DNA from: Eumeta japonica
Lineage: Eukaryota; Arthropoda; Insecta; Lepidoptera; Psychidae
Direction: 5' to 3'
DNA: 64,000 bases
NCBI GenBank assembly: GCA_005406025.1
Contig: BGZK01001351.1
Location: 1-64,000 of the forward strand
Below the pieces are notes generated by a model that had not been told where the DNA came from, searched no databases, and saw only the letters and a program-made list of their open reading frames with translations. Position numbers and translations under genes: made by a program. Positions 35,701 through 47,700 of this stretch are shown one piece after another (within the stretch, counting starts at the first letter, position 1; every line of letters starts with the position of its first letter).

Positions 35701-38700
35701 GGATATATATATATATCGTTTATTTGGCTAGAAGTTAGTATTCATTATATGGGAGTATTTGCTAAGTGGGCTATAATCAAAGATATTATTTTCATTGTCT
35801 GCATTCAAGCCTATAATGAAACAACACTTTTTGAGCAAAAAACAGCATAAAGTTTATAAAGCTCTTTACATGCAGTTTATAATTGCTGTATCATTAGCAA
35901 TCACCCGACCTCTACTGGGCCTTACGAATTGTGAAAGGAAAAAAAAATGGTAATGGTTGTATGGATTTCGTATGGATTTGTATGGGTTTTATATGTATAT
36001 ACATACAAAATGGATTTTATCATGCATCTTTTCGCAAATATTCATACTAGTCTACCCTTATAAAAAAATGAATTGCCAAAGAATATTCATTGAAGTAATC
36101 GTTTCTGAGAAAAAAAGTTTAGACCATCTGCGTAGAAATGTCGTACTGAGACCTTAAGAACAGCTGATGCGTAGGTACTGCGCTGCACGCCGGGGGGGCA
36201 GCAGCGAGGTGACCAACCGCGTACGCGCGACCGGACAGTGATCTAATTTGCACAGACGCGATTATAAGGGAACTTTTTTTGAGAAGCATTTGCCAACGAC
36301 AAGAGTGATTTTGTTTGATGTTCTACAAGAACCGTGTATTTTTCTGAGTTAAAAGTATTTATAAAAAGTGTGATCTCTTGGGCCGATAAATTATCTCCCA
36401 AGGAGGAGGAAGGAAGGTTTAGCCAAGAAATATCTCAAACAATAAAATAACCAACAAACATATTTTTTCATTTACAATGTTCAGTAGTAAAAAAATTAAT
36501 AATAAATATTGTCCCTTGTAGACAAAAAGTAGTCAAATTATATATATTGTTTTACTTTAATGCTGCAGTCAATATGTGCACTCGAATTACGTAACGACCG
36601 CGTTCGTGCAGTCTCGCCGAACATTTACAAGGGTTGTGTCTATATTATTTATATTTTCAATGATATATTATTGTTAAAGTTAATTTGGCAAAGTTGTTCT
36701 AAAAAAGAACGAGATTATGAATATTTGCGAAAAGATGCATGATCGAATTCATACTGTATTTAGGTAACAATATGATAATAATAAGACGTCGTAGCCCAGG
36801 TGCTAAAACTAATACTGATAATAATTCTGCTATGTTATAATATTTTAATTTTATCTATACATGTAAGAAGGACATCAAAACTTGGATCGATAATTATTGC
36901 ACAAGAATTCTTATATTTATGAAAAGAGCATTTGTAATTGGCGCGAACGATTAATGACTCATCAATGGTATTAATAGTTTTTTTTTTTATCTGTTTTTGA
37001 CTTGGTTTTATTGTAATATATTCTCGTAGTGTGCAAAATGCTAGAAATAATCTTTAATCGGAATACAATTTAATATAAATAAAATTAATTATTTCAGGAT
37101 CACTATCTGAAGTACCAGTTTTGAAGAGAAAAATGAAAAAGCCTGGTTACACAGGAAACATGACAGTGTCACAGTTAATGGTGCAGCGAGAGAGATATGG
37201 AGTCGATTCCAAGGTAACTTAATACCTATTACGAGTATATTATGAGTATAAGAAATATTGATGAAGCGTATACGACAACGTAATAGTGTTAAACAAAAAA
37301 ACTACTTTGTTTTAGGTTGCACAGCAAGATGGAGAATCAATTACAACAATATCATCTATTGTTGCGCCACCAAGGGCAAATAGTCAATCATGCCCGCCTG
37401 TGTTCGGCTCACCTATTCAGCAGGGGATGACTCATAGTGGACTATCTACATCAGAGGCTGGTGATAACATTCAAAGTCAGAGTTCCAAATTCATAGAAAC
37501 ATGATGGGTTCACACTATTTGACAGTGAATAATGGTTGGGTGAATCAATCTGAACCTATTACTACAGGGCATAGACAATATTCTGGAGTACCAACCACTT
37601 GTGGCTCAGCATTGAACATAGGTCAACCTGTTCTGGGCACTAATGGACAAGTCATTGGTGTCAATACAGGTGTAAATAGACCAACGAATGTGAACTACAA
37701 AAACATAAATAGTTCAATGCAGCCTCTGCCACATGACCAGGAGCTTAGAGAAGACAAGAAAACAATGTCAGAGGTAACTAATCAACAAACTACGATTCCT
37801 ACTGTCAAACAGTCAGTAAAAGAAGAGGAACCGCAACTGTTTTGTGGACTAAACCAGCCTCTTACCCCTGAAGTGATGCAAAAAATAAATGAACAACAAC
37901 AAATATTCATTCAACAAAACCAAAAACAAATTGAGATGGCAATGAAAGAATATAGGTCTCAATTGAGTGAAAATGTTGGCCTGATTCCAAATAAAACTCA
38001 TGGAGCCAATCAATACACACCTCAAAATCAACTTGTAATTCAAAATGGCACTGTGATGAAAGCCAATCCTGCAAAAACTCCACCGTGGCAAGTAAAGAGA
38101 AATGATTCTCAATGTCCTAGTACAACACCCAATTCTAAAAGTATTAATGTGGATAAAATAGATTATGATGAAAGTAGTATTCCTGAAGATTCTCCACCCA
38201 GTGTAAATATGCATAATAGTGCAACTAATATGTCTAATAATGACTCCACAATGAATCAAATGATGTGTTCGAGAGTACCGCCTTTACCACAACATTACAC
38301 GATAATGAATCAGCAATGGCCTAACGTAGACATCAACAAAAAGAAATCTAAAAATAACAAGAATGTTAGAAAAAAACCAAACTCTATTGAAAATAAGTCA
38401 GTTGCATTTGGTGCGAATGGTATGAGAGTCATTCAAGACGTTAAGGGACGAAATAATGATGAAGTAATGCATGGTAACCCTACACCTTCATTCATGGATG
38501 ACCCCAACGGTTATCTAGCGCAACAAACTGTACTATTGAACAATACAATATCAAAGCAGGTCGGAATTAATGCTTCATATGAACACAATCAATTTGAAAA
38601 CCAGAATTGTGGATTTAATTTCCAGTCTCACAATGATAAATTTACCAAGTCTACTAAAGTGGTTGATCTTGCTGTTTATAGGAATAATGTGCCAAATTCT

Positions 38701-41700
38701 TTATCGTCACCAAATAATACACCAGATAGCAGTGTATCATCAGATAAATCCCTAGAAAATAATTTCCCTCAATGTTGTAAAGGTTGCACGGTGTCTGGAA
38801 AATCAAATAATTCTGAACACTTTTCAGATTCACTAAAACGAAGTTATATAAAGCAGGCCGTTTATCATAAATTAGACTTGGAACAAAGATCAGAAACTTT
38901 AAGTCCTAAACATAGCTTTGAAGATTCTCCTGTAACATCTTCAACATATTCCGATAGAAATACTCTAGGGAATGATAAAAACGCTCCGATTCAAGCTGCA
39001 ACAGTGAGCACAAGTAATGTATCTCCGATGGAAACTTTGCTGCCGCCAGAACCGTCACCAACACCTTCAAATAGTTCTAGAAGTACTGATACGCCTCATA
39101 GTAACAATAGTGGTGGTAATCATTTTCCTACCAATTGTGGATTTGCTATGCAGAGCCCAGTATATTCAAACCCAGGTTCTTGTAGTAATTACAATAGTAA
39201 TCCTCCAACACCTGGGAGTGTTCAGTCATGTTCTTATAATTCTCCAGGTCCTCCAAACCATAGCTCTCAAGCAGTTACTGGAACACAAATGATGCACTTT
39301 ATATCAAATCACAATGTAAATAAGAATCTTATGGAAGTGGATAATATATCACTTGTTGGTGTGAAACCTGGTTTTAAACCTCAAGATATAACGTTTAAAG
39401 GAGATCACAAGAAAAACATATTAAACAATATGCCTGGATATTGTCCACCTCCGCATTTAGGAGGCGGTCCTGCACATTCATTGATTCATGCGACCTACAT
39501 TCAAAGTTTTGTCACGACTATGGCAAGTGGATTTTCTGTTACCCGCAACACAATAACGTCTGTATTAGCTGGGAAAGCCCAAACCGCTACGACATCTATA
39601 AATGCATCTACAGCGAATTACGTTCGGGCGCCTCCTCCTCCTAGTACTAATTTAGCGACGTCTTATGCGATTCCTAATAACCAGCCAGACCCTTTTTTGA
39701 ATTCTGTGAATTTACCTACAAGTTATCCTTTGCATATAGCTGGCACTACAGCACAAAACATGATAGCAAAATCGCCTTTAGAAATGGTTCAGAATGTGAT
39801 AGGTAGTATACCTTCTTGTCGACATGACGCGAAAATAACACCAACAACACAAATAGCGAAAAAACTGAAAGATGGTCCCAATTTAACACCAGGTCAAATA
39901 TTGATTTCATCCACTGGACAAATTATAGTTTCAAATAGCTCCTCACCAATGCCACCACCACCACCTAAAACAACTTTAGCTATATCTCCTGCCAGTGGTT
40001 CTTCAGTAGTTACAAATGTGACTGCTTCTGTTACACAAGTAATGCCAGCAGTAGGGGGAGTGCAACAAGTAGTCAATCAACCTACGGTACTGGTTAATAC
40101 CCTACAGCCACCATTTGTTTTACAACCACCAGTAATGGCTGTAGATGGTCAAGTTGTACCACAGAATACAGTTTTGCCACAGATTGTAACTGGAGGATTA
40201 GTGACTCCAACACAATCTCCGAATGTAAGTCCTGGACAGGGTGACATGAAATCTGGTACAGGGTATTTACAAGGAGTAGCAATGTTGTCACCTGAAAGTA
40301 TAAAAAAGAAAAATAAAAAGAAGAAAAATCATACAAACGTAACTAATGTGTTACATATATCAGCACCTCAGCAAAATGCAAACAATGTCCTAGTACAACA
40401 TTCTTCGCCGCAACATAATACTAGTCCTCAATTTTCTCCACGAAGTTTTCAGTTATCACCAAATAATAACATAGCGTCTACGCCTATGCTGCAGGCTCTG
40501 ACGATTGTTCCTGGAAAATCTGGTACACCGGCGCATATAGTTATGAATGGCCAAGGAAATTCTGGTAATTTCACATCACAGCAAATTATTACTAATACTT
40601 CACCAACCCCACAAATCAATTTATTACAACCTGTCAATTTAATAAACAATGGGAGTGGAGTGGTGTCAAATTTTCCTGCTTTTCAGCAATTTTTGGTACC
40701 AAATCTCGGCAGTATGGTTATGACAGCAGACGGAACTGCTATAATACAAGATAACGCTTCAGGAGTTCCAGTGCAGCTACAACTTCAAACAGTGAATGGT
40801 CAGAACGTACTGACTCCTGTACAGAATCCTGGTGTTTTTACAGCAGGAACGAATGCCGGTGTAGTTATACGGGCACAAAATCAGCAAGGAAAAATATTGC
40901 AGTCGCAACATAGTCCTGGTGCACAATTTTTATCACCTAATAGTAACGTAATGATGAGTAGTCCTAATTTCAATGGTCAAATGAGTCCATTGTTAGCTAA
41001 TTTAAGTCCACAAAATGTGACTTTTGCTACTAGTCCTCATCAAGTTAGATCTGCTAATGCACAAGGTCAAGAGTTGGTGCAATCAAATCAAATGGGCCAA
41101 ACATTGATGGTACCTCTGTCCCCAAAACCTATCACTATGAATTCAGGTACAACCAACCGCGGAAATTCCACTTTCGTGCAACAAAATACAACTATTGTTC
41201 AACAACAAACCACCCTCGTGTCTAACCAACATAACAATCACATGTCCTCTTTAAATCCTCATTTGCATGGCACTACAGCTGCTCGTCTAAGTATTGATCC
41301 AAATATATTACTTAGTAATGCTCACAAGCAAATGAATACACCAATGAAAGGTAGACATGTTTTAGAGATACAATCAGATGGTACAGATTCCCAGGTGATT
41401 GCAGCTACATCGAACAATATGAAATCAGAGGACAAATCGCCAATGGCTTTTGTTCAGTCGATTCCTTCAGATCATTTGGAGTCTCATGAACGAAATGAAA
41501 TAAAAATCAATAATTCGGAGCAAAGTTTTGGGAAAGTGATCAGCGACGGATTTAATCAGTCGGTGATGGGGCAAATGCAACATTCTACACTGGCGTACAG
41601 TTCTCACGTCCGTCATTCTGTATCGACTCAGACGTTGGTCAACCAGCAGCGCGGTAAATCACCGAGTGCGCATCAAGTGTCTGGTAGCAGCCCGCCCGAC

Positions 41701-44700
41701 ACTACTACTCACAGTCCGCTAGGAGCGCTCGAAGGCACGGCTAGCCCACGTCTTTATGGTGCACGTTCTCTTTCGACGCAAGGCAATTATGCCGACACCA
41801 CTACCAAGTCACCAGAGCCTGCTGACGCTAATTCATCGGTAAGTTAGTTACTGAAAAATTTTTGTCATAGTCGTTATTTATATGATGTATGTGATATTTG
41901 AAATTGAAATCAATGGCCATCTGCAACGTTTTAACAACAAAATATTAGGCTATTAAAATTTTACGAAAATTTTGAGTGTTTGATGTGATTCATTTTCAAA
42001 TATTATTCCTATTTGCTTTCATTAATCTAATTCATTTTTATTTTTGAATGAAAACAAGAAGTTCTGTTAATTATAACTGTATGAAAAGTACATAATATGA
42101 CAGAACATGTTAAATATTTGCTGGCTCATACATCATTATAAAGGTTTGTAGTCCTTTCTGTGAATTGTGTTAGATCATATCTAATATACAGACTAAAATT
42201 TTCTTATTAAAACATGTGTTTTTGTATTAAAAATCGATATTAATACTGTCATATTGAAACTTATAATCTCGAAATATTAATGTTTTTACACAATCAACAA
42301 TTGTTAAAAGTAGTAGTTTTTCTAGTTAGTTTTAGGGAGCATGCAATCTTTATTTAGGGTGATGAAAAATTGCCTTTTTAATTGTTGATTTTTAGAGCCT
42401 CTTCCACCCATCTCCTTTTAAACAGACATCAAACAAAACGTTACTCCCGCGTCTTCCTTTTAATGATTGTTTAGGCTAAATACCTATTAAAACGAAGACT
42501 CGGATTTTACAAATTTTATTTTAAAAGTAATTTTTTGTTTGATGTCAGTTTAAAAGGAGATGCTGGAAGAGGCTGTTGGGCAAATATTTTATGACCACAG
42601 AGCATGAGACCTTTGATCTTCTTTTATAGTGATTAAAATCATATATGTCTATTACATTATTTATATCTTGAAAGTAATGCATGAAAAAAATAATGGTCGA
42701 CATAATTTTAATATGAGGAATAAAAATAAATTGTGTTTACCTGTCAGTCAATTACATAAGTCACAAACTCATTTATGGGGCTCTGTGTGCGCTTGTTTAA
42801 TAAGATCCCTGTAGATATTCAAAATTTACCCTTAAATGACTAAGATCATTATACTAAACAATTACTTGGTAAAAAAGGGTATAATAAAATTTCTGATTAT
42901 TTTTCAGACAAAAGTCCATGTACTTAACCAGCTTGAGTTCTTATAGGGTTGAATCTTTCTACAATAGTTTTGTTTTTTATTGTATACAATTTAATTTGTA
43001 AAGATTTAATCTCAAATTTTTGCCTGTTCTTCTTAAAGGAAAACTATCTTCCAAACAAGTAGTAAATTCGTATTACTATGGTAAATTAATATTATAATGA
43101 TGCATTTTAAGAGTTATGTATAAACTATGAAATAAAGAAATTTTTGAATTCGAATTATAAATTTTTTTAACCCCATACTGTCGAGTACAATACTATTAAT
43201 TAACATTATATTATTGATATTACAAATAGGTAATAAATCTCTAATTTATATTTTTGGTAAATTTTATAACTATTATTTTTTTATTTTTGTTTGATTCTAC
43301 TAATGATTCTTAAATTATTACTAAATAAACTTGTAATTTTTCAGGCTATGGTGCAATGTGTATCGAGTAGTGAACAGGACATGGCCGAATCCAGAGAAAA
43401 CTCATCCTGGTCAGCTGCTTCCGACTTCACTTCCGACTCTGATACACAAAGTCAGTAATGAAGTGTTTTGTTTTATATGAATCAGTTTTATGATAGATAT
43501 TTTATGTATAAAGTAAAAGATTCATACCCCCACCTACTTCTTGAAAAATGTTTCAAAATACAAATAATTAAATTGTTGATAAGATGATAATATTTTGCTA
43601 TATATTAAAAATTTTGGCCATTGTTTATGGGGATTTTAACAACAGACACAACAGGGAGATTTAAATAATGTTTATGCCAAAAACTAAATAGTAAGTTTGT
43701 TGTGAAGTTTTTAAAAGATATGAAAAACATGAGTAGTTTAGGATTCTCTGCAAAAAACTATATTACAGTGCTAGAAAGAATTTGTTGCACTGGATGTAAT
43801 CATAAGTCTTTTTGCTTTGAGACGATTGTTGAATTGTGTCTTGACAATGTATTTTACCATCACATTATTGAATTAGTAATTACGATCTGGGAAGATTCTT
43901 TCTTTAAAACTCGTCAATTTCCAAAAGAACTTGCAAGATACTTTTATTACCACAAAACAGTTTTTTAATGTCGTCTGACCGAAGTTTCCATAACAGTTAA
44001 TTGAAATAGTATTCTTAATTTTTAAAATAGAAAAATAAGTATTTATTTAATTGAGATTTAATGTGTACCTGTTTAAAAAAAAATCTTATTTTTGCATTAC
44101 GGGCTTGTAACTTATTGTGCTCAATATTACAGAATTTTAGTTCATTATCATTCAACTTAGTTATATCCTCACATATATAATTTTTTTCTATACATAATAG
44201 TCTTATGTATTTGGTATAGTAGTAGTATTATTTTCTGCTGGATAAAAGAAATCCTTGTAAATTACAGATTATTATTAACTTTTTCCAGTTGTACTTATAG
44301 AGAAAATATAGGCAATTTTGTAAACTCAATAAGCAATTTTATGAATAGGGACAAATACTGTTGAAAAATCAAAACAAAATATATAAATCCATAACTTTTA
44401 TAAATTTTTTGTTGGAAGGGTTCTTTATTTTAATTTTCTATAAACCATTTTCATTTATATGTAATAAGTATTATTTTAGCTGAAACTTTATGACTATTTT
44501 CATATTACGACTTTTGTTGATAGTCATTGTACTTTTCATTTCTAGGTGACAGTGTTTCAGCACTATGGCGCGTTTGTTTCGCATCCTTTTCTTCACATAA
44601 TCTTATTATCACTTGACAACTGTTTCAGATATGTTGACATCAAATGTCCAACTGATGCGCCACAACCGCAACACTAAACATATCGGCGTGGAGTCCAGTG

Positions 44701-47700
44701 AAATACTTTACAACCAAACGATCAGTGTTACATCTGTCAATAATCAACAAAGCATCACTATAACTCCTACAGGATACTATGATCGACCACATTCGCATAA
44801 GCGAAAGAATGAGTTTACTGAAAATCAATCTTACAGGTCTGACAAAATGATGAGAATGGCGTATGGTATGGTTCATGGTCCACCTAAAGAAATTGAATTT
44901 GATCAAATGCAAGTCATACCTTATGACAAGTCACAAAAAGCGATACAAAGGCATTTCTCACCTGGAAATAGTTCAGATGGTGCGAATAACCAAAAAATGT
45001 TTGAGAGGCATTTAAGTACAGAAAACGGTAAGTTTGATTTGTATTAGCTTATCTGAGTTCTGCTTAAATTTCTGCTGTCTCTTAATACTTAACACCTTAA
45101 TCTTATCATATATTGTAACATGTATTAAATATTTATAATGTAAAAAATCAGCAATTAATTATAATGACTGATGTGAAACGGAACATGTCACACTTTCATC
45201 ATAAATTTTTAGACATTTGACTATTTGCAGCAAATCAAAATTTGTGTCACTTACTAATGATCCAGAACCATCTCACGCTTAGCCACTGCTAACAAAATTC
45301 AAAATTTATTTAATGTTGTGTCTTGTATTGGTTGTGGATGGAATTCTAGACATTGAAACGATAAACTAGTTGCCAAGACAGAAAAAAGTAATTTTGCTTA
45401 TATATTGATGTGTGTTGTGATATATTTCAGCCTCGACATAAATGTGAATTTTATTGGTCATTGGTTTTCTCTTTTGGTTGGGTTAATACAAGATACAGCT
45501 GTATATAAAGGGTGTACTGGAAACTAATCAGAGTTTAAAGTGACGTGCAGTGCCCTACAGTACTCACCAGGCTTTCTGTCGCTTTCCATTGCACCACATT
45601 TGAAGTAACAAAAATTGGCTCACTGATTGGGATCCCATTACTAACGCATCATTGTAAAGCCATCATCATTTCATCTGTTCATCATTGTAAGTAATGCACT
45701 TTTTCATGTTAAGCTATTGTTTGTTATGGCACAGGAAAATACACTGAATAATAAGAACTTGTCACAAATTAGAAAAAAATTTATGTGTTTTTTCCTTGCT
45801 TACAAAATTCAATATTTATTATGTAACAATAAATTTCAGTTAGAATAATAATATGATAAGTATAGTAACAAAGGGTGTTTATACACAGCTTAATAAGCTA
45901 TTAAAAATATTAATCATGTGTGAACTAATTCCTATAAAAATCTTTGTGTTGTTTCATGCTAATGCTTTGCTGCAATTCCTTTTCATTGTGCTGTAAGTTG
46001 GTGATGGACATTTTGATGTTATAATGGTGAAGGATATAGAAAAAAATACTATTCTAACAGTGTCATGTAGCTCGCGTGGTGTATGACACGCTTGTTTTTA
46101 ATTTTGGTATATATGTACAATATATATGTATGCAATATATAATGAATTGCAAATATCTTATTTTGAAGTATATCAATATTGACTAACCATATTAAATGAC
46201 TTGATATATGGAAATTGAATGGAGTTATGTTATGGAGAATAAGTTATGCTTTTATAACATAAACAGAAGAGGACAGTGAAACTAAGACGGGATCAGAGGG
46301 TGTGAGGGGCGAGTCGGAGCCGGAAGGGGACATGGAGTCGTCTGGGGCAATGCAGATAGCGAGCAGATCAGCGCGTCGGCTGGAAGTGGGTCAACTGGTC
46401 TGGGGTCCCGTGAAGGGTTACGCGTCTTGGCCGGGCAAGTTGGTGACGCGGCGTCCGCCAGGCCGTTGGTTGGTGCGCTGGTTTGGCGGGCGACCTCCCT
46501 CCGCCGTGGAATCGGCGCGTCTGCTCACGCTTACCGAGGGTCTGGAGGCGCACCACGCCGCACGCACCAAGCACCGCAAGTGAGTCACCGCTTCCAACGC
46601 ACCGTCTAGACCAAAACGGATGTCGCCTCCCTCTAATCTTTTTTCATATACTGCGACATCAGATTTAAAATGCATTGTTAATATTAAGATGCATCAAACT
46701 ATCTCATTACTTTTAAGTTACACCACATGTAAACATACTTAAAAAATCACTTTTGAACATTAATAGTCTACAAAATTTTTAGAGAGTTGTAATATTTAAA
46801 AAAATGTGTTTCTTTTGTATTTGATTTATCATTACATTTTGAAGAGAAATACTCAGTTTGTGACCAGTAATAAGTTTAAGATGTAACATAAGCAGTTCCA
46901 CACAAGCGTTTTTTTTTTTTGGAAGGAACATGAAATTATAAACATATGGCCGACTGAAGCGTGAGTGAAGACGTAAAATATGTTGAACTGAGACAACAGT
47001 CAAACATTTGTGAACCTTTCGAAAGTCTCGATAGTTACATATTTTAATTCTTTAGTTGAACACTATGGTACGTCATATAAGTCGAAATAGTTTACCTCAG
47101 TCAAGAATTTCGTGTTTTTTTTTTGCTTTTTATTGACGGTATAAACATAAACAAAAGGGATGAGGTCTTCCGATATAACTTACAGCATGGTTTCAAATTG
47201 CTTTTCTAATATAATTAGAGTAAATTTCCCATCCTATTCTAAATTATGTAGTTGCTCGAATTGCGATACTATTTTGTAATTCATATAATAATTACCTTAA
47301 GTCGTACACTTTGGATTTTGAAAAAAAAAATAGTATCAAACAAACTGCATCAACTAATAAACCTACTACTAATAAACCTATGCAAAACTAATAGACCTAC
47401 TAGTTCTGTTAAAATTTTATGAATATGTAGTAATAATAAAAAATGAAGAAGTAGGCATCTATTGTAATTAATATTTACTCAAAAATCTTTAAGTATCTTT
47501 TATTTCAAATTTCAATTTGGGCATGTATACAAATTGAATGATTCAGGTGAAATATGTTCAGCAGACATTTAATAATTTTTTTGTGTTTAATGTAAAATTG
47601 AAGTAATAGCTATGATAATGTTTTTTAACATGTGACTGTTTTAACATATTAGAACTGTATGCTAAAACAGTCATGTGTACTTCAAAGATATTTCTTGTTT

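Larger units (their letters stand above)
29749..37097 (+). other. sba: sba intron, 7.3 kb
   Basis: Bounded by GTGAAT and TTTCAG. It holds CpG-rich islands at about 30300-30500, 31310-31460 and 32190-32470 (with G-run clusters able to form quadruplexes), a probable hAT fossil near 33.4-33.6 kb, a 78-codon unassigned frame at 33780, a GC-rich patch at 34190-34330 and another at 36180-36240. No further sba exon was recognised. Confidence 0.6.

Noticed and set aside
37849..40649. Antisense and alternate frames of 60-136 codons within the large sba exon
   Set aside because: They are by-products of the Q/N-rich sense frame; the sense frame is continuous and splice-supported.
43702..43968. 88-codon frame in an sba intron
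   Set aside because: Starts at GTG, lies wholly between two phase-matched exons and shows no domain.
46368..46675. Four further frames over the PWWP exon
   Set aside because: Shadows of the GC-rich coding exon; only the phase-matched frame encodes the domain.
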